Positions 37,801 to 46,121 of a DNA stretch of 64,000 nt are shown piece after piece. A program made the position numbers and the translations under genes. Below the pieces are notes generated by a model. It worked only from the letters and a program-made list of their open reading frames with translations. It made no database searches and was not told the DNA's origin. The stretch is from assembly GCF_029910235.1 (NCBI RefSeq), contig NZ_CP112874.1, positions 4,011,001 to 4,075,000 on the forward strand, read 5' to 3'. The stretch is from Pseudanabaena galeata CCNP1313 (GTDB lineage Bacteria; Cyanobacteriota; Cyanobacteriia; Pseudanabaenales; Pseudanabaenaceae). The first letter of the stretch is position 1. Each line of letters opens with the position of its first letter.

Positions 37801-38071
37801 GACAGGTAGACCATTACAAATTCGCGTTGGCATCCATACGGGTGCGGTAATTGCAGGGGTGATCGGTACGCAAAAGTTTATTTATGATCTTTGGGGAGAC
37901 ACGGTAAATGTGGCGAGTCGCATGGAGTCCCACAGCGAAGTTGGCAAAATTCAGGTGACTGCCGCTACCTATGAACTGCTCAAGCATAAATTTGATTTGG
38001 TCGAGCGGGGTGCGATCGAGGTTAAGGGCAAAGGACTCATGCAAACCTATTGGCTTACCTCAAAATTATAG
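34895..38071 (+). CDS. Membrane adenylate/guanylate cyclase with dCache, HAMP and PAS domains
   Basis: A 1058-residue sensor enzyme. A membrane helix at about 18-42 and another at about 352-372 enclose an extracytoplasmic dCache sensor domain with YDPRDRPWYKAAV and the later GVIAIDLTL. A HAMP linker (about 375-430) and a coiled coil follow. Three PAS/PAC domains (about 455-585, 590-705 and 710-845, with PAC ends such as GVDITERK and LDDITERKMAEE) come next. A class III cyclase domain (about 860-1055) ends it. Metal-binding Asp lies in FADLVSFT. Lys in EKIKTIGDAYM and Asp in YDLWGDTVNVASR fit ATP as substrate, so cAMP is the probable product. The ligand is unknown. Confidence 0.9.
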   Translation: MTAPASKDAKSQRDRQLSLKILLIVPFVTQVIAAVGITGWLSVQNGREATQELAPQIGQEVTNTIEAHVRGYFEAPLEILQAHGAMAKAGYLNFENLNSLDKLFWQQMRQAQSLYFFYAANPQGQFLGVERREGNALVLHRSSSPNLAAPLQKAIFRLDNTGKVLNQIEVNIYDPRDRPWYKAAVKSRQTVWSPIYPFVARPILGITASLPIYSESGNLRGVIAIDLTLSQIGDFLRQLKIAKTGQAFILEPSGEIVATSTSEAPYISIDQKQQRIHALKSQNPLLRLVFQNLQQKYPNSSGIPKHQQIQMEWEGATQYIQITRLRNAQGLDWLMIVAVSEEDFRDRININTRNTIVLCVLALVFASLTGFYTSKWIAKPVEKLIDASHLLANLSASADLATGQPYRPIETANVRELSILADSFNQMAQQLQISFMALAQSKEELEIRVEQRTADLKTSEIKYRTLVEAANCIILRINTVGTIKFINEYGLTFFGFQKEDEMVGRNISGTIVKGSDDTTISDLLSWMKDRDRSHQISMFQESQNIRSDGEQVWISWSNRPILDDSGKLVEILSIGVDITERKSIESTLEEFVSLQRATFESIADGVVAVDRVGHINSYNQRFIDMFGLSLEVLSIPDYDLRLEFLSEKMLDPQDFMQRSQEFYRHPERESYDLLELIDGRVLERYSRPQRLSDQIIGRVWSFQDITARVRAEQALEEQKTYLRLIIDSIPQQIFWKDTNLVFRGCNKNWAMYAQLDTPESVVGKTDYDLIGNPDLANVFRTHDQQIMESNIPEMHVIQRKLNPDKSGKSIWLDISKLPIIDADGKTIGILGVLDDITERKMAEEALNAEQEKSEKLLLNILPKAIADRLKQFHGVIADSYDSVTVLFADLVSFTRMSSELSPQDLVDLLNQIFSNFDKICETYGLEKIKTIGDAYMVAGGIPIPTEKHAEAIACMALDMVDKVAELRDLTGRPLQIRVGIHTGAVIAGVIGTQKFIYDLWGDTVNVASRMESHSEVGKIQVTAATYELLKHKFDLVERGAIEVKGKGLMQTYWLTSKL

Positions 38072-38107
38072 CCAAAAAAGTTTTGCTCAGGACATAAAGA
38101 CCAGATA

Positions 38108-38138
38108 AATGAAGGTGTTGCAGAGCGCCACCTTCATT
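38108..38138. terminator. Hairpin after the cyclase gene
   Basis: AATGAAGGTG and CACCTTCATT form a stem with a partly paired GC-rich loop, 37 bases past the cyclase stop. No strong T-tract follows. A terminator or a degraded palindrome are both possible. Confidence 0.45.
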
Positions 38139-38206
38139 ATTAAGGACAAGATGATGATCGCGGTAGATAAGCAAAATAATTCCGATGATGCCAAGGTAAC
38201 TTCAAT

Positions 38207-41200
38207 ATGAATTTAGATGAATTGGTTTTAGGGATGGTGCTTAGAGGGATATTACCCGATCGCACTGTCACGCTTGTTAGCGTTGCGCGTTACGGTACTG
38301 AAGCTGTTGACATTACCTATAAGGACTCTTTGGGTGCATTAGGAAATGAGTTGCTCTATAGAGATCGTGAGTCCGAGCTAGAAATTGTTCAAGTCGGTCA
38401 TCCGTGGAGCTTTGATGGTGATGGAGCTTTGCTAAGACTAGTTTCTGAAGCATACAGAATTCAGTTAGCCCACTTGTTCGATCCGCTTTTGGCTGTTCAT
38501 ACATCTTTGGTTGAGCCACTTCCCCATCAGATTACGGCAGTGTATGGCGAAATGCTCTCGCGTCAGCCTTTGCGATTTTTACTTGCCGATGACCCTGGGG
38601 CGGGAAAGACAATCATGGCAGGATTGCTGATTCGTGAATTATTGATGCGCGGGGACTTACATCGTTGTTTGATCGTTTGCCCTGGTAGTTTGGCAACGCA
38701 GTGGCAGGATGAGCTATCTACTAAGTTTCATCTTCCGTTTGAGATTCTCTCAAACGATCGCATTGAAACAGCAAGAACAGGAAACGCTCTAGCAGAAATG
38801 CCTCTGGTAATTGCTAGGCTTGATAAGCTCAGCCGCAATGAGGATTTACAGGCAAAACTAGCGCAGACTGACTGGGATTTAGTGGTCTGTGATGAAGCGC
38901 ATAAGATGTCCGCCTCTTTTTTTGGTGGAGAAGTTAAGGAAACCAAGCGATATAAATTAGGTAAGCAATTATCACAAGTCGCTCGACATTTTTTGCTCAT
39001 GACGGCAACGCCTCACAATGGTCGAGAGGAAGATTTTCAATTATTTATGGCGCTACTGGATGGCGATCGCTTTGAGGGGAAATTTCGTGAGGGAGTCCAT
39101 GCCAGTGATGTGTCCGATCTGATGCGTCGCCTCGTTAAAGAAGATATGCTCAAGTTTGATGGTAAGCCTCTATTCCCAGAGCGACGGGCTTATACCGTGA
39201 GTTATCAACTATCGGCATTAGAAGAAAGTCTTTACCGTCAGGTGACTGATTATGTGCGTGATGAATTTAATCGTGCTGATGATTTAGAAAATGAAGGGCG
39301 AAAGGGTACGGTTGGTTTTGCGCTGGCAATATTACAACGTCGTTTGGCATCTTCACCAGAGGCAATTTATCAGTCGATTAAGCGGAGACGGGAGCGACTC
39401 CAAAAGCGTTTGCAAGAAGAAGAACTGCGAAGGCAATATCCGTCAATAGTTCTCTCTAAGTTAGATGCTGTAGATCGTGATATCGATCCAGATGACTTGG
39501 AAAATGACATGGAGGACTTTGCGGCGGATGAACGCGAGATGACTGAAGAGGAGTTAGTCGATCTCGCTTCGGCATCGCGGACGATCGCCGAGTTGCAGGC
39601 AGAAATTGCCAAGCTTAAAGAACTGGAAGAACTAGCGGCTCGAGTGCGGCGCAGTGGGACAGATCGCAAGTGGGAAGAATTATCGGGTTTGTTGCAGGAC
39701 TGTACCGAAATGTTTGATGCTGGTGGCTATCGTCGCAAGTTGGTGATTTTTACAGAGCATCGCGATACGCTTAACTATCTCATTGATCGCGTTAGTACCT
39801 TACTCGGTCGTACCGATGCTGTGGTGACTATTCACGGTGCGATCGGTCGAGAAGAACGGAAGAAGGCAGAACATGCCTTCAAACAAGATGTTGCCGTACA
39901 AGTGTTGATTGCCACAGACGCGGCGGGGGAGGGTATTAATTTACAAAGGGCGCATCTCATGGTGAATTATGACTTACCTTGGAATCCTAATCGCCTAGAG
40001 CAACGCTTTGGGCGTATTCATCGGATTGGACAGACAGAGGTTTGCCATTTGTGGAACTTGGTGGCGGCGGAAACCCGTGAAGGTAGTGTTTATGCGACTT
40101 TGCTTAAAAAAATTGAAGCGGAACAGGAAGCCTTGGGCGGTAAGGTGTTTGATGTGCTAGGAAAAGCGATCGCTGGGGTAGAGCTGCGAGATTTAATGAT
40201 TCAGGCAATTCGTTATGGCGATCGCCCTGACGTTCGGGAAAAGCTAAATCAGGCAGTGGTTGATAAGCTCGATCAGCAAAAACTTCGTGACCTGTTAGAA
40301 GAAAGAGCTTTGGCACATGATTCGATGGATGCTTCACGGATACAGCGCATCCGTGAAGATATGGAACGGATGGAAGCACGCAAACTTCAGCCTCACTTCA
40401 TTGCCGAATTCTTTCTGAGAGCCTTTACCGATTTAGGTGGCAGCATTCGCCAGCGCGAACCACAGCGCTATGAAATTACCCATGTACCTGCCAGTATTCG
40501 CAACCGTAGTCAGCAAGTGGGGTTGGGTGAACCTGTGGGCAGAAGTTACGAGCGTATTTGTTTTGCTAAGGATTTGATAAATGTGTCTGGGAAGCCCCTA
40601 GCTACTTTTGTATGCCCTGGTCATCCTTTACTCAATAGTGTCATTTCCTTGCTGCTGGAGCAGAATCGCGATTTGCTCAAACAGGGGGCAATATTAGTAG
40701 ATGAAACTAATAAAAATGAGCGCCCTCGTGTTTTGGTGTATCTAGAACACGCAATTCAGGATGCGCGAAAAAATGTCGATGGGAATAGGCGAGTCGTCTC
40801 TCGGCGTATGCATTATGTGGAGATCGATGCTGAAGGGCATACTGAAAACGCAGGATATGCTCCTTATTTGGATTATCGACCCTTGCGAGAGGATGAGCAA
40901 TCTCAGATTCCGACACTTTTGTCTCAATATACGTTTTCTCAAGAAATTGAATCGAAGGCAATTGGTTATGCGATCGCCCATTTAGTACCACAGCATTTTG
41001 CCGAAATTCGCGATCGCAAAGAGAAGCTGATCGACAAAACGATCGCCGCAGTCAAAGAACGACTGGCTAAAGAAATCAGCCATTGGGATCGACGGGCAAA
41101 TGAGTTGAGCGCCCAAGAATTGGCTGGCAAACCGAATGCTAAGCTCAACTCAGCGAGGGCAAGACAGAGGGCAGACGATCTAGAAGCGCGGATGAAAAAA

Positions 41201-41764
41201 CGGTTAGACGAACTTGCTCAAGAGCGACAACTAACACGCTTACCGCCAATTGTGGTGGGCAGTGCCTTAATTATTCCTGCGTCAGTGTTTATGCCGCCAA
41301 GCATTGTTGAGAATTCTGAGAAGCAAGGTCTGAGCGATCGTCTCAATGTTTCTAACCATGCTTCTAACTATGAAGCGCGTCGCCGCGTGGAGTTAAGGGC
41401 GATGGCGGCAGTTATGGCGCAGGAAGTGCAGCTCGGTGTTAAACCTGTCGATGTCAGCGATCGCCGTTGTGGTTATGATATTGAGTCCTATGTGGGGGAT
41501 GGACGCTTGCGATTGCTTGAGGTTAAGGGCAGGGTTGAGGGAGCAGATACGGTAACGGTGACCAAAAATGAGATTTTAGTCGCTTTGAATAAGCCAGAGA
41601 GTTACCTGTTAGCGATGGTCAAAGTGCCACAGGATGAGGATGCTATTTGTTCTATTCGTTATGTTCAGCAACCATTTCAAAAGGAGCCAGATTTTAGGTC
41701 GATTAGCGTAAACTATAGTTGGCAGGAGCTATGGGCAAAGGGGCAGGATGTCTTCTCACTATAG
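38207..41764 (+). CDS. SNF2-like helicase with DUF3883 domain (DrmD-like defence helicase)
   Basis: A 1185-residue superfamily 2 DNA translocase. Walker A is DDPGAGKTIMAG near residue 129, with a DEAH box (VVCDEAHKMSA) near 229 and LLMTATPHNG near 264. The C-terminal lobe has LIATDAAGEGINLQ, NRLEQRFGRIHRIGQT near 600. The middle is charged and helical, and a DUF3883 domain (GYDIESYVGDGRLRLLEVKG, about 1085-1105) ends the protein. The DUF3883 ExK (EVK) motif is nuclease-like. Close relatives occur beside DUF1156 methylases and DUF499 ATPases in defence islands and resemble DISARM DrmD. It opens the plus-strand island; the next gene begins 12 bases after its stop. Confidence 0.88.
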   Translation: MNLDELVLGMVLRGILPDRTVTLVSVARYGTEAVDITYKDSLGALGNELLYRDRESELEIVQVGHPWSFDGDGALLRLVSEAYRIQLAHLFDPLLAVHTSLVEPLPHQITAVYGEMLSRQPLRFLLADDPGAGKTIMAGLLIRELLMRGDLHRCLIVCPGSLATQWQDELSTKFHLPFEILSNDRIETARTGNALAEMPLVIARLDKLSRNEDLQAKLAQTDWDLVVCDEAHKMSASFFGGEVKETKRYKLGKQLSQVARHFLLMTATPHNGREEDFQLFMALLDGDRFEGKFREGVHASDVSDLMRRLVKEDMLKFDGKPLFPERRAYTVSYQLSALEESLYRQVTDYVRDEFNRADDLENEGRKGTVGFALAILQRRLASSPEAIYQSIKRRRERLQKRLQEEELRRQYPSIVLSKLDAVDRDIDPDDLENDMEDFAADEREMTEEELVDLASASRTIAELQAEIAKLKELEELAARVRRSGTDRKWEELSGLLQDCTEMFDAGGYRRKLVIFTEHRDTLNYLIDRVSTLLGRTDAVVTIHGAIGREERKKAEHAFKQDVAVQVLIATDAAGEGINLQRAHLMVNYDLPWNPNRLEQRFGRIHRIGQTEVCHLWNLVAAETREGSVYATLLKKIEAEQEALGGKVFDVLGKAIAGVELRDLMIQAIRYGDRPDVREKLNQAVVDKLDQQKLRDLLEERALAHDSMDASRIQRIREDMERMEARKLQPHFIAEFFLRAFTDLGGSIRQREPQRYEITHVPASIRNRSQQVGLGEPVGRSYERICFAKDLINVSGKPLATFVCPGHPLLNSVISLLLEQNRDLLKQGAILVDETNKNERPRVLVYLEHAIQDARKNVDGNRRVVSRRMHYVEIDAEGHTENAGYAPYLDYRPLREDEQSQIPTLLSQYTFSQEIESKAIGYAIAHLVPQHFAEIRDRKEKLIDKTIAAVKERLAKEISHWDRRANELSAQELAGKPNAKLNSARARQRADDLEARMKKRLDELAQERQLTRLPPIVVGSALIIPASVFMPPSIVENSEKQGLSDRLNVSNHASNYEARRRVELRAMAAVMAQEVQLGVKPVDVSDRRCGYDIESYVGDGRLRLLEVKGRVEGADTVTVTKNEILVALNKPESYLLAMVKVPQDEDAICSIRYVQQPFQKEPDFRSISVNYSWQELWAKGQDVFSL

Positions 41765-41776
41765 GAGTTAAATAAG

Positions 41777-42424
41777 ATGGCGACATTAGTAAAAGTTGCT
41801 CAGATTGAGACTTTGCAGGGTCAAACTACGGTTTTGCATGATATTGATTGGCAGCAATTTGAGGCGATTCTGGAAGATTTGGGAGACAACCGCGCATCGC
41901 GGATTGCTTATTTTGATGGTGTATTGGAGATTAGAATGCCGCTACCTGAGCATGAACGTACCAAAGTAATTATTAGCAATCTCCTAGTTATTTTGTTAGA
42001 AGAACTGGACTGGGAATGGGAATCATTGGGTTCATCGACTTTTAAAACTAAAAGTATGAAGGCAGGGATTGAGCCTGATGATTGCTTTTACATTAAGAAT
42101 TATGCCGCCATGATTGGTAAGAAACGTCTAGATATGAGTATTGACCCACCACCAGATATTGCGATCGAGGTCGATCTCACTTCTAATACTCAGATCAGTG
42201 CCTATGAAGCTTTGGCTGTAGCTGAGATTTGGCGATATGCCAATGGTAAATTGTCGATTCGTCTTTTGCGTGAGGGGAAATATGTGGAGTCGTTAGTTAG
42301 TTTGTCTTTTCCTGATTTTCCTGTGATTGATGGCATATCGCAGTTTTTAGAACGTGGTACAGAATTATCAATTAGCGCTTTACGGCGAGAGTTTCGCCAA
42401 TGGGTAAGAGATCGGTTGCATTGA
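41777..42424 (+). CDS. Uma2-family putative endonuclease (island copy 1)
   Basis: A 215-residue protein of the PD-(D/E)XK Uma2 family, which is greatly expanded in cyanobacteria. Seen are the N-terminal helix (IDWQQFEAILEDLGDNRA), the IAYFDGVLEIRMPLPEHE strand pair, EPDDCFYI near residue 97, and PPDIAIEVDLTS near 127 with the core Asp and Glu. The lysine of the usual E-x-K motif is replaced (EVD). Start ATG 41777 is 12 bases after the helicase stop with an AGGAG ribosome-binding site. Its role in the island is unproven. Confidence 0.85.
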   Translation: MATLVKVAQIETLQGQTTVLHDIDWQQFEAILEDLGDNRASRIAYFDGVLEIRMPLPEHERTKVIISNLLVILLEELDWEWESLGSSTFKTKSMKAGIEPDDCFYIKNYAAMIGKKRLDMSIDPPPDIAIEVDLTSNTQISAYEALAVAEIWRYANGKLSIRLLREGKYVESLVSLSFPDFPVIDGISQFLERGTELSISALRREFRQWVRDRLH

Positions 42425-42432
42425 AATTGATA

Positions 42433-42470
42433 GAAGTTAACAGGATGGCGACATTAGTACGGATTGCATG
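42433..42470 (+). pseudogene. Remnant start of a second Uma2 gene
   Basis: AGAAGTTAACAGGATGGCGACATTAGTA closely repeats the ribosome-binding site and first codons of the Uma2 gene at 41777 (ATGGCGACATTAGTA is exact). The similarity stops after MATLVRIA. This is the stub of a duplicated Uma2 gene whose body has been replaced by the antisense antitoxin-like gene. Confidence 0.7.
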
Positions 42471-42685
42471 GTTAAAGCTTTGCCTTTTCGATATTCTTGT
42501 CGTGCTGACTCAACTTGATCTAAGAGGTCAGGAACTTGCAGGAGAGCGTTTGTCTCGATTAATGAATCATCATCACTTTGATTGTTGAGATTAAATACCA
42601 AAAATTCAACAAAGGCTAATGCTTGCTTTTGCTGCTCGATGGGGAGTTGCTGTACTGTGTTGACTACTTTTTCTAAGATGGTCAT
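42437..42685 (-). CDS. Small antitoxin-like protein (DUF2281/VapB-like)
   Basis: An 82-residue protein starting MTILEKVVNTVQQLPIEQQK, then ALAFVEFLVF. This helical N-terminus is common to cyanobacterial DUF2281-type antitoxins. The last residues (about MQSVLMSPSC) are antisense to the Uma2 remnant, so the original C-terminus was probably different and has been cut off. No toxin gene follows on the minus strand. It is the only minus-strand gene within the island. Confidence 0.6.
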   Translation of the reverse strand: MTILEKVVNTVQQLPIEQQKQALAFVEFLVFNLNNQSDDDSLIETNALLQVPDLLDQVESARQEYRKGKALTMQSVLMSPSC

Positions 42686-42870
42686 AGATTTAAGCTTTTA
42701 TTCTCTTGTTGTCTAGTCTAGATCATAGTCATATCAAAACCAGAATAGGGTGAGGCGGCGCAAAGTGCTGTATGTCGTGAAATTTGTGAGATAATGCCAA
42801 AAATTGCAAGCAATCTTACATTTACATAGATGAGCTTTGCTAAGAACGGGTTACAGAAAAATTAATCGTC

Positions 42871-45800
42871 ATGACTTACAAAAAGAAACTCATCGAGGTT
42901 GCATTACCACTAGAGGCGATTAATAAAGAATCGGCACGGGAGAAGTCGATTCGGCATGGGCATCCTAGCACTTTGCATTTGTGGTGGGCGCGACGACCTT
43001 TGGCGGCTTGTCGGGCGGTGTTGTTTGCATCGTTAGTAGACGATCCTTCAAGTTTGCCTGATGAGTTTCCGACTGAGGATGAGCAGAATATTGAGCGATT
43101 AAGGTTATTTGGGATTATTGAGCGTTTGGTGAAGTGGGAGAATATCAATAATCAGGATGTTTTGAATGAAGCAAGGGCGGAGATTCTTAAAAGTACCAAT
43201 GGTAATCCGCCGCCTGTATATGACCCATTTTGTGGTGGTGGCTCGATTCCATTAGAAGCACAGCGTTTGGGTTTAGAAGCGCATGGGAGCGATCTAAATC
43301 CTGTGGCGGTGCTGATTACGAAGGCTTTGATCGAGATTCCGCCCAAGTTTAAGGATCTGCCGCCTGTGAATCCTGCGAGTACTCCCTCACCCCCTAGCCC
43401 CCTCTCCCAAGGGGAGAAGGGGAATAAGAGTAAGAAGGCGGTTAAGAATAAAGACCGTTTGATGCAGTGGTATGGGGCGCAGGGTTTGGCGGATGATGTG
43501 CGCTATTACGGCGCATGGATGCGGGATGAGGCTTTTAAGAAGATTGGACATTTATATCCTAAGGTTTCCCTCACCCCCCAGCCCCCTCTTCCTGAGGGCG
43601 AGGGGGAGTCGGACAAGTGGGAATTTTCTGTGGCTTTGCAGAAGAAGATGCAGGAGATTGCTCAACAGTTTCGGAAAGAGCCGACTGAGAGTGAGTCGAT
43701 TTTGTGGGATTTGTTGAGAAATCGGAAACTGGATAATCGCAAGTTTCGCCGACAGCATCCTATAGGTCGCTTTGTGGTTGACTTTTATTGCCATGAAGAG
43801 CGTTTGATTGTGGAAATAGATGGCGGTATTCATGCATCCCAACAGGATTTAGATCGGCAAAGACAGGAAATTCTTGAATCTCTTGGATTACGCTTTGTCA
43901 GGATAAGTAGCAATCTTGTAGAAACCAATCCTCAAGATGCCTTACAAAAAATTCGCAACGCTTTCTTGCCCCCCTCTCCCTCAGGGAGAGGGGCTGGGGG
44001 TGAGGGAAATGACGCAACGGTTATCGCATGGATTTGGGCGCGAACGGTGAAATGTCCGAACCCTAGCTGTGGTTGTGCGATGCCTTTGGTGCGATCGTTT
44101 GCCTTGTCAACTAAGAAGGGCAAAGAGGCATGGATTGAATATGAGATAGAACGCTCTGGTGATGTGCCGAAGGTGATTTTTACGGTCAAGTCTGGAACGG
44201 GTGAACCACCTGAAGGGACGGTGAGCCGCAAGGGGGCGCGATGTATTGCTTGTGAGTCTGATGTGAAGTTGGATCATGTCCGTGCTGAGGGTAAGGCAGG
44301 ACGGATGGGGGCGCAATTAATGGCGATCGTAGCTGAGGGGAATAAAGGAAGGCTTTATCTGTCGCCAAATGATGAACAAGATAATATTGCTAATTCTGCA
44401 CAACCTACATGGAAGCCTGAAACAGAACTTGTTCCAAATTCTCGCCATGTCACGCCTATTATCTATGGAATGACAAAACACTCTGATCTATTTACTTCTC
44501 GTCAATTGGTGGCACTTACAACTTTTAGCGATCTAGTAAAAGATGCAAGAGAGAAAGTTATTGCTGATGGTGGTGCAGAAGAATATGCAAATGCTGTAGC
44601 GACTTATTTAGCTTTTGCTGTTGATCGTATTGCTGACAACAATTCAACTATTTGTTCATGGAATGTTGGAAGAGATGGAATAAGAGGGACTTTTGCACGC
44701 CAAGCAATTCAAATGACTTGGGATTTTGCGGAAACTAATCCACTGAGTGATTCTACAGGAAACTTTCTAGGTTCGGTTGATTGGGTTTATAGAGTTTTGC
44801 AGGAATCAAGAAGTAGCATTAATGGATTTGTTAAACAACAGGATGCAGTTGAAGAAAAAGCAAAAGATAAAGCCTTTGTATTTTCAACTGATCCGCCATA
44901 CTATGATGCAGTGCCTTATGCAGACCTCTCTGATTTCTTCTATGTCTGGTTAAGAAAATCTCTTAATGGAATATATTCAGAACTTTGTTCAACTCTGCTA
45001 GTCCCGAAAAGTCAAGAAATGGTTGCTGATCATTTTCGTCATGGGAGCAAAGAAAAAGCGAAAGAATTTTTTGAAGACGGTTTAAGTAAAGTTTTTCAGC
45101 AAATTCGTAAATCAGCCCACCCTGACTATCCATTTACTGTTTACTATGCGTTTAAGCAAACAGAATCTGATGATGATGAGTCTGATATTGAAACAGATAC
45201 AAATTCGATAGCTTCAACTGGATGGGAAACAATGCTAGAAGGTTTAATACAGTCTAGTTTTGCAATTACTGGCACTATTCCAGTACGAACAGAAAGAAGT
45301 GCAAGAAGTCGCGGAATTGGTAGCAATGCCCTTGCATCATCCATCGTCTTAGTCTGCCGCCCTCGTCCCGACAACGCCACCTCAACCACCCGCCGCCAAT
45401 TTCTCAACGAACTCAAACGCGAACTCCCCGACGCACTCAAAAAACTCCAACAAGGCAACATCGCCCCCGTTGACCTTGCCCAAGCCAGCATCGGACCTGG
45501 CATGGCAGTCTACTCCAAATATGCCAAAGTCCTCGAACCCGACGGCTCCGCCATGCGCGTCCGCACTGCGCTACAACTAATCAACCAAGCCCTCGATGAA
45601 TACTTCGCCGAACAAGAAGGCGAATTTGATACCGACACACGCTGGGCGCTAGCTTGGTTCGAGCAAAGCCAATTTAACGAAGGCGCATACGGCGATGCCG
45701 AAACCCTATCCACCGCCAAAAACATCAGCGTCCAAGGCTTAGTCAACTCAGGCATCCTCTTCGCCAAAGGCGGCAAAGTAAGACTACTCAAACGCGACGA

Positions 45801-46119
45801 ACTTCCCACCGATTGGAACCCCGACAACGACAACCGCACACCCGCATGGGAAGTCGCCCATCACCTCATTCGCGCCCTCGACAAACTCGGCGAAAGAGGA
45901 GCCGCCAACCTACTCGCCCAAGTCGGCATCGACAAAGGCGAAATCGCCAAAGACCTGAGCTATCGTCTATATAGCATCTGCGATCGCAAAGGCTGGACAC
46001 AACTAGCCCTTGACTACAACAGCCTCGTCATCTCATGGCAAGCGATCGTGCAACTAGCGATCGCACAGCCCAAGCCAAGCTATGAAGAAACACCACTATT
46101 TAATTTAGAAGGTAACTAA
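42871..46119 (+). CDS. DUF1156 adenine-specific DNA methylase with embedded DUF559 nuclease domain
   Basis: A 1082-residue protein. The N-terminal DUF1156 domain (RHGHPSTLHLWWARRPLAAC) precedes SAM motif I PFCGGGSIPLEA near 117 and catalytic DPPYYDAV near 673. Between HLYPKV (about 231) and ATVIAWIWARTV (about 381), adjacent in ordinary family members, lies an extra ~147 residues: a DUF559/Vsr-like endonuclease domain flanked by low-complexity peptides (SLTPQPPLPEGEG, PPSPSGRGAGGEG) encoded by palindromic repeats. A third such repeat is at about residues 171-186. The last ~270 codons are C-rich in third positions, unlike the AT-rich middle. It probably marks host DNA for the island's helicase and ATPase. 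Confidence 0.9.
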   Translation: MTYKKKLIEVALPLEAINKESAREKSIRHGHPSTLHLWWARRPLAACRAVLFASLVDDPSSLPDEFPTEDEQNIERLRLFGIIERLVKWENINNQDVLNEARAEILKSTNGNPPPVYDPFCGGGSIPLEAQRLGLEAHGSDLNPVAVLITKALIEIPPKFKDLPPVNPASTPSPPSPLSQGEKGNKSKKAVKNKDRLMQWYGAQGLADDVRYYGAWMRDEAFKKIGHLYPKVSLTPQPPLPEGEGESDKWEFSVALQKKMQEIAQQFRKEPTESESILWDLLRNRKLDNRKFRRQHPIGRFVVDFYCHEERLIVEIDGGIHASQQDLDRQRQEILESLGLRFVRISSNLVETNPQDALQKIRNAFLPPSPSGRGAGGEGNDATVIAWIWARTVKCPNPSCGCAMPLVRSFALSTKKGKEAWIEYEIERSGDVPKVIFTVKSGTGEPPEGTVSRKGARCIACESDVKLDHVRAEGKAGRMGAQLMAIVAEGNKGRLYLSPNDEQDNIANSAQPTWKPETELVPNSRHVTPIIYGMTKHSDLFTSRQLVALTTFSDLVKDAREKVIADGGAEEYANAVATYLAFAVDRIADNNSTICSWNVGRDGIRGTFARQAIQMTWDFAETNPLSDSTGNFLGSVDWVYRVLQESRSSINGFVKQQDAVEEKAKDKAFVFSTDPPYYDAVPYADLSDFFYVWLRKSLNGIYSELCSTLLVPKSQEMVADHFRHGSKEKAKEFFEDGLSKVFQQIRKSAHPDYPFTVYYAFKQTESDDDESDIETDTNSIASTGWETMLEGLIQSSFAITGTIPVRTERSARSRGIGSNALASSIVLVCRPRPDNATSTTRRQFLNELKRELPDALKKLQQGNIAPVDLAQASIGPGMAVYSKYAKVLEPDGSAMRVRTALQLINQALDEYFAEQEGEFDTDTRWALAWFEQSQFNEGAYGDAETLSTAKNISVQGLVNSGILFAKGGKVRLLKRDELPTDWNPDNDNRTPAWEVAHHLIRALDKLGERGAANLLAQVGIDKGEIAKDLSYRLYSICDRKGWTQLALDYNSLVISWQAIVQLAIAQPKPSYEETPLFNLEGN
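43384..43422. repeat. CCCTCACCCC-type palindrome inside the methylase gene
   Basis: CCCTCACCCCCTAGCCCCCT, then CTCCCAAGGGGAGAAGGGG. It is read in frame as TPSPPSPLSQGEKG between DUF1156 motifs. It is the same repeat as at 28.78 kb and at the ends of the DUF559 insertion, here as a single copy. Confidence 0.8.
43568..44006 (+). mobile_element. Repeat-flanked DUF559 endonuclease insertion
   Basis: The left end is CCCTCACCCCCCAGCCCCCT with CCTGAGGGCGAGGGGGA (43568-43607). The right end is the inverse, CCCTCTCCCTCAGGGAGAGG then GGCTGGGGGTGAGGG (43969-44006). Between them about 120 codons encode a complete DUF559 domain: ESILWDLLRNRKLDNRKFRR, then HPIGRFVVDFYC, LIVEIDGGIHASQQD and LGLRFVRISSNLV. 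The Asp in VDFYC and ExD in VEIDG are the PD-(D/E)XK-like active site. The frame stays open through both repeats and into the methylase on either side. Confidence 0.8.
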
Positions 46120-46121
46120 TC

